Source: CAZENU01 sp965117035 (GTDB lineage: Bacteria > Chloroflexota > Dehalococcoidia > Lucifugimonadales > CAZENU01). From it: a stretch of DNA of 64,000 bases. Position numbers and translations under genes: made by a program. The stretch is taken from assembly GCA_965117035.1 (NCBI GenBank), contig OZ220748.1, positions 2,542,001 through 2,606,000 on the forward strand, given 5' to 3'. Below are positions 14,338 through 22,449 of the stretch, piece by piece. Position 1 is the stretch's first letter, and every line of letters begins with the position of its first letter. A model generated the notes under the pieces. It had not been told where the DNA came from. It made no database searches and saw nothing but the letters and a program-made list of their open reading frames with translations.

Positions 14338-15126
14338 ATGACTGACGCACTTCACGCGGTACGGCGCATGGTCTCTCGCACGGCCCGCCGTGGCGGAGCG
14401 ACCGCCGGCATCGTGGTCGGAACAGCCGTCAGGCCAGCCCCGGCCGGATGGCACAACCTCTCCCGCTCCACTCAACGTCGGTTCGAAACTGGCGGTCTGG
14501 GTCGCGGCCTGAGGCCCCGCACTCCGGCGATGGCCAGGCGACTCTTTGAGAAGGAAGTGCCTGCGGCGATTCGCAGGATGGGAGAACCCACTCTTAGAGA
14601 CTGGATGAGGGGACAACACTTCAGCCACGATAGGTCAGTGGCCAATGCGCCCGGCAGGGCCAGGGCGCCGAGCAACGTACTCCTGGAAAACGCGAGGGAC
14701 AACCTGTCTCGCGGCAGCCGAAACATGACCGCGGCGGCCCGTGCCGCCGCACAGTCGGCAGGACGAGCTGCGGCGATCAGGACCGGAGCCAGGACCGCCG
14801 TCAGGGCGGGCGCGAAGGCGGGACTCATTGCCGCCGCAATGGAAGCCCCCGTCACGGTCACGGAGAACGTCCTGCACTGCAAGCGCGGCCGAAAGTCTCG
14901 TGGACAGGCCACGCGGGACGCGGTCAAGAGCATCGCGACGGCCGGCTGCGCAGGCGTTGCGACCGGCGTAGTCGCGACGGGCGCGGCTGCCGTTGGGCTG
15001 TCTCTGGGGCCCTTCGGAGTTCCGCTCATGGTCGCCGGAGGGGTTGTCTTTGCTGGAAGCGCCACATATCGCATCGCCAATGCTGCGAGACGAACCACAG
15101 TTCAGACGGTAACTGTTCAGACTTGA
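14338..15126 (+). CDS. Ala-rich protein with possible HNH-like motif and hydrophobic C-terminus
   Basis: A 262-residue protein, basic and Ala-rich. Residues 94-129 contain S-H-D-R-S ... N-A-P-G ... S-N-V-L-L-E-N ... N-L-S-R-G-S-R-N-M-T, reminiscent of the His-Asn-Glu spacing of HNH-type or pre-toxin nuclease domains. The C-terminal half has two hydrophobic segments (AGVATGVVATGAAAVGLSL and PFGVPLMVAGGVVFAG). This could be a membrane-targeting toxin or a phage/conjugation protein; I cannot decide. The last six codons and the stop come from the start of the 110-bp repeat at 15111, so the original C-terminus may have been replaced. Confidence 0.5.
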   Translation: MTDALHAVRRMVSRTARRGGATAGIVVGTAVRPAPAGWHNLSRSTQRRFETGGLGRGLRPRTPAMARRLFEKEVPAAIRRMGEPTLRDWMRGQHFSHDRSVANAPGRARAPSNVLLENARDNLSRGSRNMTAAARAAAQSAGRAAAIRTGARTAVRAGAKAGLIAAAMEAPVTVTENVLHCKRGRKSRGQATRDAVKSIATAGCAGVATGVVATGAAAVGLSLGPFGVPLMVAGGVVFAGSATYRIANAARRTTVQTVTVQT

Positions 15127-15222
15127 TGGGCATTCAACCCGTTCACCCTGAGTAGGCCCGCCGCTTTGGGCGGGCCGTATCGAAGGGCGTGCACCCGGTC
15201 CCTTCGAACGTGAATAGCTACT
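15111..15222 (+). repeat. 110-bp dispersed element, full copy
   Basis: A full copy in plus orientation. It begins AACTGTTCAGACTTGATGGG, continues with CCCGTTCACCCTGAGTAGG, a perfect CCCGCC-GCTTT-GGGCGG stem-loop, GTATCGAAGGGCG, and ends CGAACGTGAATAGC. Its closest relative is the inverted copy at 58962-59070. The stop codon TGA of the preceding gene lies inside it. Confidence 0.8.
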
Positions 15223-15347
15223 TCAGACGTCCCAACTTGCACGACACGAACGCCTGTGCTATTCTCTTCCCGCGGGACAACCTCTCCGGTCGTCCCGACT
15301 ACTCTCACAGACGGCCCAACTCCGATGACCATGAAGCGGTACACCAC

Positions 15348-15471
15348 TGTTCCATTTTGTCCCACCGTGTTCCACCTCAGATACGGACAGTGGAACACCC
15401 GGTGTTCCATTCTCCCGCAAACTGTTCCGCCCGCCAGATAGGAACGGAACACAATGGAACAGGATGGAACA
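15348..15471. promoter_or_regulatory. Cluster of eight TGTTCCA/TGGAACA motifs (operator-like)
   Basis: TGTTCCA or its complement occurs at 15348, 15368, 15391 (reverse), 15403, 15423 (TGTTCCG), 15445 (CGGAACA), 15455 (reverse) and 15465 (reverse). The sites at 15391 and 15403 form a perfect 19-nt palindrome, TGGAACACCCGGTGTTCCA. The last two sites overlap the first codons of the HTH gene starting at 15454. The density and symmetry suggest a multimeric protein-binding region, possibly autoregulation by that HTH protein. Confidence 0.65.
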
Positions 15472-15894
15472 GACCACACGGGTCACGCGGACGGCCTGAC
15501 CGAAAAACAGATGGTCGCGCTCCCATACGTCGCCGCCACGACGTCCCTCTCCGAGGGCGCCCGGCTCGCCAGCATCGGACGCACCACCCTCCACCGCTGG
15601 ATGGAGGATGACCGGTTCCGGCGCGCGCTCCAAAACGCCCGCGAGGAGGCTGCCGACCTCGCCCGCACCGAGCTCCAGGGACTCATGCTCAAGGCCGTCC
15701 ACGTCCTCGCCGAGTCCCTCGAACACCCCAAGCCGGAGGTGCGGCTGAGGGCCGCCAGCGCCGCCATGGCCCTCGGCCTCAAGGTCGTCGACATCAAGGA
15801 GCTCAACCAGCGCCTCGACTACCTCGACGACACCGTCGACCTCATGCGCAACAAGCGCGCCCGCTCCCCCTTCCTCGGCATCGGACGCGGCTGA
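15454..15894 (+). CDS. HTH protein, phage terminase small subunit-like
   Basis: A 146-residue protein with an N-terminal helix-turn-helix (LTEKQMVALPYVAATTSLSE, then GARLASIGRTTLHRWMED) followed by a long helical region (about 60-125), as in phBC6A51-type terminase small subunits and related stand-alone DNA-binding proteins. No terminase large subunit or other phage gene is nearby, so a regulatory role is more likely than packaging. The start lies within the TGTTCCA motif cluster; the first codons ATG-GAA-CAG are part of one site. A second gene follows after 3 nt. Confidence 0.65.
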   Translation: MEQDGTDHTGHADGLTEKQMVALPYVAATTSLSEGARLASIGRTTLHRWMEDDRFRRALQNAREEAADLARTELQGLMLKAVHVLAESLEHPKPEVRLRAASAAMALGLKVVDIKELNQRLDYLDDTVDLMRNKRARSPFLGIGRG

Positions 15895-15897
15895 CCC

Positions 15898-16179
15898 GTG
15901 CCCGCCGGACGCGTACGCAGGCTCGAACGCGCGCTGCTTCTCGAAAGGGCCGAGGCCGTCGTCCCGACAATCGTCCGCCAATACCTCGAAGACTGGGACC
16001 CGGACGACTGGGAGTACCCGCTCGACCTCGCCATGCGGGTGCGGCGGGCCGGCATAACCCTCCCCAGCTACAGCCACACCGAGGCCCGAACCTATCTAGA
16101 AAACTGCCGGCGACGCGGCATCGAGCCCACTCAGAAGCCCATCCTCTCCGCCCTCCTCCCCTGGACCGTCCGCCTCTGA
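15898..16179 (+). CDS. Unrecognised 93-residue protein in operon with the HTH gene
   Basis: Starts with GTG 3 nt after the HTH gene and is presumably co-translated. The protein is helical and charged: a basic N-terminus (RVRRLERALLLERAE), an acidic centre (EDWDPDDWEYPLD), then a basic segment. No membrane helix, no known motif. It may be a partner of the HTH protein. Confidence 0.5.
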   Translation: MPAGRVRRLERALLLERAEAVVPTIVRQYLEDWDPDDWEYPLDLAMRVRRAGITLPSYSHTEARTYLENCRRRGIEPTQKPILSALLPWTVRL

Positions 16180-16334
16180 CCCGCCTCGGCCCTACGGCGA
16201 CCTCCATCACTCACACCCCCTTTGCCCAGGGGATGAACGGCCAGGGTCGCCTTGCTGCGGGTCGGCGGCGCGTGTTAGCTTGGCTGGACGGCGGATATCG
16301 GACCGATACACGACGAGCGGCCCCGGCGAGCACC

Positions 16335-16901
16335 ATGGCAGACCACACGGCAGACAGCGCGGACACCGACGCGGCAGCTCCCTCGTCGGAGCCTGAGCAG
16401 GCCCCGGTCGCGCTCTTTCGCGACTGGCTGCTGCTCGCGCCGCTGCTCGGAGTCCTGGCGCTCGACCAGGCGACCAAGTACGCCGTCAAGTCGAGCCTCG
16501 ATCTGTACGAGGCCTGGCCGGCGGAGGGCTTCTTCCGCATCGCCTACAGGACCAACAGCGGCTCGGTATTCGGGCTGTTCCCGGGCCAGACGGTCACGCT
16601 GATCTTCCTGTCCCTGTTCGCCATCGGCTTCCTGTTCTACTTCTACCGCACGCGCGCGCTGTCGTACCCGCTGCTGCGGCTCGCGATAGGCCTCCAGCTC
16701 GGGGGCGCGATCGGCAACCTCATCGACCGCCTCTTCCTCGGCGCGGTCGTCGACTTCATCGACGTGGGGCCCTGGCCGACCTTCAACATCGCCGACTCGT
16801 CGATCGTTATCGGGATCCTCATCCTGGCGGTCATGCTCGCCGTCTCGGGCGCCGAGAAGGACGACAAGGGCGAGGCGCCTGAAGAACCGGGCACCACCTG
16901 A
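16335..16901 (+). CDS. lspA: Lipoprotein signal peptidase II
   Basis: LspA removes signal peptides from prolipoproteins in the cytoplasmic membrane. This 188-residue protein has four membrane helices and the family motifs L-D-Q-A-T-K (about 43-48), R-T-N-S-G-S-V-F-G, G-N-L-I-D-R (127-132), and the catalytic aspartates in V-V-D-F (D140) and F-N-I-A-D-S (D154). The acidic N-terminal 27 residues are longer than usual. I chose ATG 16335; an upstream in-frame ATG would add an Arg-rich stretch not seen in the family. It lies 10 nt before the pseudouridine synthase gene, a common lspA-rluD pairing. The many lipoproteins in this window are its likely substrates. Confidence 0.93.
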   Translation: MADHTADSADTDAAAPSSEPEQAPVALFRDWLLLAPLLGVLALDQATKYAVKSSLDLYEAWPAEGFFRIAYRTNSGSVFGLFPGQTVTLIFLSLFAIGFLFYFYRTRALSYPLLRLAIGLQLGGAIGNLIDRLFLGAVVDFIDVGPWPTFNIADSSIVIGILILAVMLAVSGAEKDDKGEAPEEPGTT

Positions 16902-16911
16902 GTCCGCCGTC

Positions 16912-17820
16912 ATGGCCGACCCTGAGGTGCTGACGCCCACCGAAGACGGCCAGCGGCTCGACGCCTTCCTGGCCGACAATCTCCCCGACCTGTCGCGCAG
17001 CCGGGCGCAGCGCCTGATCGCCGACGGCCTCGTCGCGGTCGACGGCGAGCGCGCAAGGGCGTCCCACAGGCTCTCGGCCGGCCAGACCGTCGCCGTCACG
17101 CTGCCGGAGCCTCTCCCGACCGGGCTGAGGCCGCAGCCGGCGCGCCTGTCGGTCGTCTACGACGACGCCGACGTGGTGGTGGTCGACAAGCCGCCAGGCC
17201 TGACGGTGCACCCCGCCGCCGGACAGCCGGACGGCACGCTCGCGAACGCGCTGCTGGCGCTCTACCCGGAGGTCGAGGGCGTCGGAGGGCCGGGGCGCGC
17301 CGGCATCGTGCACCGGCTGGACAAGGGGACTTCCGGGCTGCTGGTCGCCGCCAGGAACGAGTCGGCCCACGCCGGGCTGTCGGCGCAGTTCAAGGAACGT
17401 CTCGTATCGAAGCGGTATCTGGCGCTCGCGGTCGGCTCGCTCTCCGAGGAGCGGGCCGTGATCGAGGCGCCCATCGGCCGTCATCCGACGCAGCGTCAGC
17501 GCATGGCCGCGGTGAGCGACGGCAGGCCGGCCGCGACGCCGTACCGGGTGCTGGAGCGGTACCGCGGCTACACGCTGGTGGAGGCGTCGCCGAAGACGGG
17601 ACGCACGCACCAGGTGAGAGTCCACTTCGCGTCGATCGGGCACCCGCTGGCGGGCGACGCGACGTACGGGCGTCGGGTCGCGGGGCTGGGCCGCCACTTC
17701 CTGCACGCGGCGTTCCTGGCGTTCCGGCACCCGCGGTCTGGCGAGACGGTCGAGCTGCGGTCGGAGCTGCCGGCGGACCTGCGCCGGTTCCTGGCGTCGC
17801 TGGAGCCGGTGGTGGCGTGA
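16912..17820 (+). CDS. rluD: RluD/RluA-family rRNA pseudouridine synthase
   Basis: A 302-residue protein with an N-terminal S4 RNA-binding domain (about 13-70: QRLDAFLAD...RSRAQRLIADGLVAVDG) and a pseudouridine synthase domain. The catalytic motif G-I-V-H-R-L-D-K-G-T-S-G holds D137, and R-T-H-Q-V-R-V-H-F follows later. The enzyme isomerises uridines in 23S rRNA; RluD targets helix 69 in E. coli, and the exact target here is inferred from family. It follows lspA by 10 nt and probably shares its promoter. Confidence 0.93.
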   Translation: MADPEVLTPTEDGQRLDAFLADNLPDLSRSRAQRLIADGLVAVDGERARASHRLSAGQTVAVTLPEPLPTGLRPQPARLSVVYDDADVVVVDKPPGLTVHPAAGQPDGTLANALLALYPEVEGVGGPGRAGIVHRLDKGTSGLLVAARNESAHAGLSAQFKERLVSKRYLALAVGSLSEERAVIEAPIGRHPTQRQRMAAVSDGRPAATPYRVLERYRGYTLVEASPKTGRTHQVRVHFASIGHPLAGDATYGRRVAGLGRHFLHAAFLAFRHPRSGETVELRSELPADLRRFLASLEPVVA

Positions 17821-17865
17821 GCCACCGGTCGGACTCGAGCGGCATCCCCGACGGTTCATCCCGCT

Positions 17866-17990
17866 GGCCCTGGGTGCCCCGCCGCTTTCGGCGGGGTGTA
17901 TCGAAGGGCGGGCCCGCCCCGGCAAGGTCACATGCGCCCCTCGATACGCGCCGGTGAAGCGGCGGCGCCACTCGGGGTGGACGGGCTGCG
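17866..17990. repeat. Two facing partial copies of the 110-bp element
   Basis: Bases about 17875-17912 carry CCCCGCCGCTTTCGGCGGGG then TGTATCGAAGGGCG in plus orientation. Bases 17936-17985 carry GCGCCCCTCGATACGCGCC and CACTCGGGGTG in minus orientation. The two half-elements point toward each other in the 280-bp gap between rluD and the dioxygenase gene. No gene is visible in the gap. Confidence 0.7.
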
Positions 17991-18098
17991 CCCCCGTGGA
18001 GTCACCCGCGCGCCCGGTCGGGCCCGTGGACGTGTGGTCTGTGATAGTCTAGGCGCCGCGTTGCGAATCGGGTCGGATACGCATGCGGGAGGTGAACG

Positions 18099-18914
18099 AT
18101 GGTGGAGTCCGCGCCGCTGGTTTCGTACCCGGACGTCGAGAGCCAGGTGGAGGCGCTCAGAAGGGACGGCTACGTCTACTTCCCCGGCGTGCTGAGCGCC
18201 GACGAGGTCGCGGAGCTGCGGGCCGCGATGGACCGGCTCGAAGCCCGCCCGGAGAGCTTCGACCGCGACGGCGCCGACCGCGGGTTCCACGAAAAGCACA
18301 TCAAGTGCGTCTTCAACCGCGACGCGCACTTCCTGCAGTTCCTCGACCGGCCGGGAGTCTTCGAGGTCGCGCAGAAGGGCCTGACGAGCCGCGCGGGCAG
18401 GCGGCCCATCGAGTGCCACATCATCGGCATGACGGCGTGGGTGACGGGCCCCGGACGGCCCGACCAGGACCTTCACGTCGACTGGCTGCCGTTCCCGCTG
18501 CCGGAGGACGTCGCGTCCGATCCGCGCGTCCAGGTGCCGGTGATGGTCGCGACCGCGCACTACTATCTCGACGACCTGTACGAGGAGCTGGGCCCAACGA
18601 AGTTCATCCCCGGCAGCCACCGGGCGGGCAGGCCGCCGGACGGCGCGACGGAATGGCATGGCCAAGGCGAGCAGTCGCTGCTGTGCAAGGCGGGCGACGT
18701 GGTGATGTTCAGGAGCGAGGTGTGGCACCGGGGCACGGCGAACCGGAGCGATCGGTACCGGTACCTGCTGCAGGTGCACTACGCGAACCGGATGATCGCG
18801 CAGAAGTTCCCGCCGTACCTGAACCGCTTCCAGTTCGACCCGGAGATCCTGGCCGCCGCGACTCCCCAACAGCGGCGGCTGATGGGGGACCACGACCCGG
18901 CGGCGTATGACTAG
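18099..18914 (+). CDS. Phytanoyl-CoA dioxygenase (PhyH) family protein
   Basis: A 271-residue Fe(II)/2-oxoglutarate dioxygenase. The metal triad is visible as H126-x-D128 (in DLHVDWLPF) and H210 (VWHRGTANRS), with R216 as the likely 2-oxoglutarate ligand. PhyH enzymes hydroxylate small molecules; the substrate here is unknown. It is monocistronic. The stop TAG is part of the CTAG target duplication of an IS5-family element, so the coding sequence is exactly preserved although the insertion begins at the next base. Confidence 0.88.
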   Translation: MVESAPLVSYPDVESQVEALRRDGYVYFPGVLSADEVAELRAAMDRLEARPESFDRDGADRGFHEKHIKCVFNRDAHFLQFLDRPGVFEVAQKGLTSRAGRRPIECHIIGMTAWVTGPGRPDQDLHVDWLPFPLPEDVASDPRVQVPVMVATAHYYLDDLYEELGPTKFIPGSHRAGRPPDGATEWHGQGEQSLLCKAGDVVMFRSEVWHRGTANRSDRYRYLLQVHYANRMIAQKFPPYLNRFQFDPEILAAATPQQRRLMGDHDPAAYD

Positions 18915-20107
18915 GGAACCTCTGAACAACTCGCCGTAGCGTAGGGTGAGGTTGATTCGAGCGGTTTAGGGAGAACAATGAAGCCCCCTGCGCCACCCTT
19001 GGCGGGGATTATGTCGTCCTGTTCTTGCTCCTGGCGGGGCGTTTGCGCCCTTGCCAGCCCTTTTGGGCACACCTATACAAGGGCATGCGCCAAGCACTGC
19101 TCAGACCTCATCAGGTTGGCGAACCCCAGCAACGTCATGAGCCGCTGCGTATTCTTGGCCAGCCCTCGATAGCGGACCTTGCCGTAGCCGAAGTGCCGTT
19201 TGATATACAGGAATGGGTGCTCCACCTTGGCCCTGACCGACGCTTTGCGCTTCTCCGCCACAGCGTCATCGCTCCCAGGCTCCAGCTTACGCCTCTGGCT
19301 GGGCCTCAACGCTATCTGCCATTCCACATCCAGGTGCCGATTCTCCGGCCTCTTGTGGACTCCCTGGTACCCCGCATCGCCCCATACATGGGTCTCCTCA
19401 CCGTGCAGCAACTGGGGTGTCTGAGTCACGTCATTGACATTCGCCGGTGTCGTCGACACGCTATGCACCACTCCCGTCTGAGAGTCCACTCCGATATGCA
19501 CCTTCATCCCGAAGTGCCACTCGTTACCCTTCTTCGTCTGGTGCATCTCAGGGTCACGCTCCTTGCTCCGATTCTTCGTCGATGACGGCGCCGCTATGAT
19601 GCTCGCGTCAACTATCGTCCCAGCCTGTAGTCGAAGCCCCTGAGACTCCAGATGACGGCCGATCTCCTCGAACAGGCCTGCGCCCAACTCATGCTGCTCC
19701 AACAGATGGCGGAAGTTCAGGATCGTAGTCTCGTCAGGCAACGGGCCAGACAGCTTCAGCCCTACGAATCGCCGCACCGAATCCACCTCGTAGAGCATGT
19801 CCTCCATCCCAGGGTCACTCAGGTTGTAGAACAACTGCACGCAGTGTATCCGAAGCATCGCCGACAACTCATACGGACGACGTCCACGCCCGGCCTTGGG
19901 GTAGAACGGCCGGATGCGCTCTTCCAACTGTTCCCACGGAATCAGACCGTCCATGCGTTCCAAAAACTGCTCCCGGCGGGTCTTGCGCTTCTTGCCCTCA
20001 TATTCCAAGTCCGCAAACGTCGGCTGGCTCATGGCTTCCTATCCTCCCTCGTCAGCTATGACGCTGTTACTATGCCACAATACCATCAGGACTTATTCAG
20101 AGAGTCC
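18915..20107. mobile_element. IS5-family insertion sequence with CTAG target duplication
   Basis: The 1193-bp element has imperfect terminal inverted repeats: left GGAACCTCTGAACAACTC at 18915 and right (reverse complement) GGACTCTCTGAATAAGTC ending at 20107, 14 of 18 positions identical. It is flanked by CTAG on both sides (18911-18914 and 20108-20111), a 4-bp duplication of the type made by IS5-group elements. It contains one minus-strand transposase gene. The intact ends, duplication and reading frame suggest a fairly recent insertion. Confidence 0.9.
19073..20032 (-). CDS. IS5-family transposase
   Basis: A 319-residue DDE transposase with the DUF772-type N-terminal region (about 40-130) and catalytic residues D142 (IVDASI), D219 (VWGDAGYQG) and E271 (KVEHPFLYIKRHFGYGKVRYRG). 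The R-x7-G-Y and A-K-N-x-x-R motifs around the glutamate are typical of IS5 enzymes. Full length, no frameshift; the protein stops 158 nt inside the left end of the element. Confidence 0.93.
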   Translation of the reverse strand: MSQPTFADLEYEGKKRKTRREQFLERMDGLIPWEQLEERIRPFYPKAGRGRRPYELSAMLRIHCVQLFYNLSDPGMEDMLYEVDSVRRFVGLKLSGPLPDETTILNFRHLLEQHELGAGLFEEIGRHLESQGLRLQAGTIVDASIIAAPSSTKNRSKERDPEMHQTKKGNEWHFGMKVHIGVDSQTGVVHSVSTTPANVNDVTQTPQLLHGEETHVWGDAGYQGVHKRPENRHLDVEWQIALRPSQRRKLEPGSDDAVAEKRKASVRAKVEHPFLYIKRHFGYGKVRYRGLAKNTQRLMTLLGFANLMRSEQCLAHALV

Positions 20108-20111
20108 CTAG

Positions 20112-20371
20112 GGGGAGAGTGGATAGTGGTTAGTGAATAGTGGATAGTTGGGAGGGCGTCGGGCAAACGCGGCTTCTCCTCCCTCCAGCTCCCTCCCGCC
20201 AGGGGCGCGAGGACAGGCCTTGCCCCCTCTCCCTTGACGGGAGAGAGCCTGCCCCGTACTGCGATACGGGGGCTGGGGTGAGGGTGATGCCTGCCGCAGG
20301 CGGGGTGTTCCCCCTCCCTCTAGCTCCCTCCCGCCAGGGGAGGGAGAACAAGAAATGATCGGAGGTAGAGA
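20112..20371. repeat. Intergenic repeats left of the first NHL gene
   Basis: Bases 20131-20159 contain TAGTGAATAGTGGATAGTTG plus GGAGGGCGT, found again exactly at 21348-21376. Next come CCCTCTCCC-TTGACGGGAGAG (20219-20247) and GGGCTGGGGTGAGGGT (20269-20286), then CTCCCTCTAGCTCCCTCCCG-CCAGGGGAGGGAG near 20316-20349. A GGAGGTAGAGA ribosome binding site for the NHL gene starts at about 20360. The same repeat set reappears after the gene. Confidence 0.75.
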
Positions 20372-21343
20372 TTGGCCACGATAGGTGAGAACGGCTACGT
20401 TTACGAGACGACGGGCGACGACTTCGGGGCGCTGCCGGACGGCTGGGAGTACCACGAGACGGGCGGCGTCGCGGTCGACGCCGACGACAACGTCTACGTC
20501 TTCAACCGCAGCGACCACCCGGTGATCGTGCTGGACCGCGACGGCAACTTCCTGCGGTCGTGGGGTGAGGGCGTGTTCACGACTCCCCACGGCGCGTCGA
20601 CGGGCGTCGACGACTCGATCTTCCTGATCGACGCGGGCGACCACACGGTGCGCAAGTTCAGCCTGGACGGCAGGCTGCTGATGACGCTGGGCGAGGCCGG
20701 CAGGCCATCCGGCAGGATGAGCGGCGACCCGTTCTTCGGCCCGACGCACGTCGCGGTGCATCCCGGCAACGGCCACGTCTACGTCTCGGACGGCTACAGC
20801 AACGCGCGGGTGCACGAGTTCGACCCTGGCGGCGGGCTGGTCAAGTCGTGGGGCCGGTCGGGCACCGATCCGGGGGAGTTCAACACGGTCCACAACATCG
20901 CCGTCGACGGGAACGGCTGGGTGTACGTCGCCGACCGTGAGAACCACCGCATCCAGGTGTTCGACTCGGAGGGCCGGTTCGAATCGCAGTGGGGCAACCT
21001 CGCGATGGCGTCGTGCCTGTGCATTGACCAGTCGGACCCGGTTATCTACATCGGCGAGTTCTTCGCGGGCATCGGCGAGAACCCGGGCGGCGTCGGCAAC
21101 TGGACCGGCCAGCGGCTCGGGCCGCGCGTCACGGTGATGAGCACGCGGGGCGAGCTGGTGGCCCGGGTGGGCGAGGACCCGGCAGGCCCGGAGGCCGGGC
21201 GCTTCTACGCGCCGCACGGCATCGCAGTCGACTCTCGCGGCGACCTGTACGTCGGCGACGTGTCGGTGAGCGCGTTCGGGGGTGCGAAGGGGATCACCGG
21301 CGGGCTGCGTTCGTTTCAGAAGCTGGTGAGGGTAGCGGGATAG
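20372..21343 (+). CDS. NHL-repeat beta-propeller protein, copy 1
   Basis: A 323-residue protein starting with TTG after a GGAGGT ribosome binding site. It consists of NHL-type repeats of about 45-50 residues, recognisable by V-x-V-D-x-x-D-N-V-Y-V, G-x-F-L-R-S-W-G-E-G and F-D-S-E-G-R-F-x-x-Q-W-G, closing a probable six-bladed propeller. No signal peptide is evident. NHL proteins may bind ligands or act as lactonase-like enzymes; a specific function cannot be assigned. It is paralogous to the protein at 21583-22449 on the opposite strand and is bracketed by matching repeats. Confidence 0.8.
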   Translation: MATIGENGYVYETTGDDFGALPDGWEYHETGGVAVDADDNVYVFNRSDHPVIVLDRDGNFLRSWGEGVFTTPHGASTGVDDSIFLIDAGDHTVRKFSLDGRLLMTLGEAGRPSGRMSGDPFFGPTHVAVHPGNGHVYVSDGYSNARVHEFDPGGGLVKSWGRSGTDPGEFNTVHNIAVDGNGWVYVADRENHRIQVFDSEGRFESQWGNLAMASCLCIDQSDPVIYIGEFFAGIGENPGGVGNWTGQRLGPRVTVMSTRGELVARVGEDPAGPEAGRFYAPHGIAVDSRGDLYVGDVSVSAFGGAKGITGGLRSFQKLVRVAG

Positions 21344-21582
21344 TGGGTAGTGAATAGTGGATAGTTGGGAGGGCGTGGTCCCGTGGCCTCCCCCTCCCTC
21401 TAGCTCCCTCCCGCCAGGGGAGGGAGGATCGAGAGGCCGCGGTAGGACTTGTCGTCCTGAGCAACGCCGAAGGACCTGGGGCGGGGTCGACACCGCAGCG
21501 AGGTTGAGGCAACCCCACCCCAGGCCCCTCACTCCGTTCGGGGCGACAACGTCACGGCCCGCCAGCTTAGTCGGCAACCTGT
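21344..21582. repeat. Intergenic repeats right of the first NHL gene
   Basis: The 29-bp TAGTGAATAGTGG-ATAGTTGGGAGGGCGT sequence (21348-21376) exactly matches 20131-20159, and the CTCCCTCTAGCTCCCTCCCG-CCAGGGGAGGGAG type at about 21390-21426 matches 20316-20349. The remainder (21427-21580) has GGACCTGGGGC and CCCCAGGCCCCTCAC stretches also of repeat character. No gene. Confidence 0.7.
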
Positions 21583-22449
21583 CTAGAGACGCTGTAGCTT
21601 CACTACCTTGTCGCGACCCAGCTCGGTTACGTAGATGCTGCCCTGGGAGTCGACGCAGACGCCGTGGGAAGACGTGAAGACTCCGGCTGCCGGACCGGTG
21701 TCGCCGCGCCAGCGGGTGATCAGCTCGCCATCGAGCGTCCAGATGCTGACTCCGGGCCGCCCGAGCTGCTCGACGACGTAGACGACGTCGTCTATCCAGA
21801 GGTCGCTCGGGCCGGCGAGGTCGGTCCACTGCTCGAGGAAGCGGCCGTCGCCGTCGAATAGCTGGATGCGGTCGCCCTCGCGGTCGCAGACGAATATGCG
21901 GCCGCGGCCATCGACGCCGATGTTGTGCAGCAGCGCGAACTCCCCGGGGCCGCTGCCCGGCCCGCCCCACGACCACACCAGGTTGCCACCCGCGTCGAAG
22001 CGGTGGACGCGATGCCCGCCGTAGCCGTCGGACACGACGACGCCTCCGTCGGGCGTGGATGCGACGCCGGTGGGCATGTTGAAGGGCCTGGCGTCCCAGC
22101 CCGGCGACGGCAACATGCGCATGCCGAGCTCGAGCAGCCGCTCGCCGCCGGGGGCGTGCTTCGTGACGACGTGCTCGTACATGTCGGTCAGCCAGACGTG
22201 GTCGTCCGGCGCGATATGGATGCCGTGTGGCCCGCGGAGGTCGAAGTCGCCCTCTCCCCAGGACGAGATGAAGTTGCCGTCGGTGTCCCAGATCGTCACG
22301 GGATGGACGCCGCGACTGAAGACGTAGACCTCGTCCGCGGAGTTGACGGCGGCGTCGGACGGCCCGCCGAAGTTCCAGTACTTCGGCATCTTCGCCCACG
22401 ACTCGACGATCTCGTACCTGTAGTCGCCCGACCCCACGATCGCGGCCAT
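21583..22449 (-). CDS. NHL-repeat beta-propeller protein, copy 2
   Basis: A 288-residue protein with about six NHL repeats (for example GNFISSWGEGDFDLRGPHGI, then FALLHNIGVDGRGRIFVCDR, and SSHGVCVDSQGSIYVTELG at the end). It is clearly related to the plus-strand protein at 20372-21343: both open with [IV]G--G--YE------W--MP and share blade order. The two genes converge. No signal peptide, function unknown. Its upstream neighbour is the minus-strand RCC1-like gene, 131 nt away. Confidence 0.82.
   Translation of the reverse strand: MAAIVGSGDYRYEIVESWAKMPKYWNFGGPSDAAVNSADEVYVFSRGVHPVTIWDTDGNFISSWGEGDFDLRGPHGIHIAPDDHVWLTDMYEHVVTKHAPGGERLLELGMRMLPSPGWDARPFNMPTGVASTPDGGVVVSDGYGGHRVHRFDAGGNLVWSWGGPGSGPGEFALLHNIGVDGRGRIFVCDREGDRIQLFDGDGRFLEQWTDLAGPSDLWIDDVVYVVEQLGRPGVSIWTLDGELITRWRGDTGPAAGVFTSSHGVCVDSQGSIYVTELGRDKVVKLQRL

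Noticed and set aside
20108..22399. A 763-residue minus-strand open frame
   Set aside because: It runs opposite one NHL gene, out of frame through the other, and across repeats; composition is Arg/Pro/His-rich with no motif.
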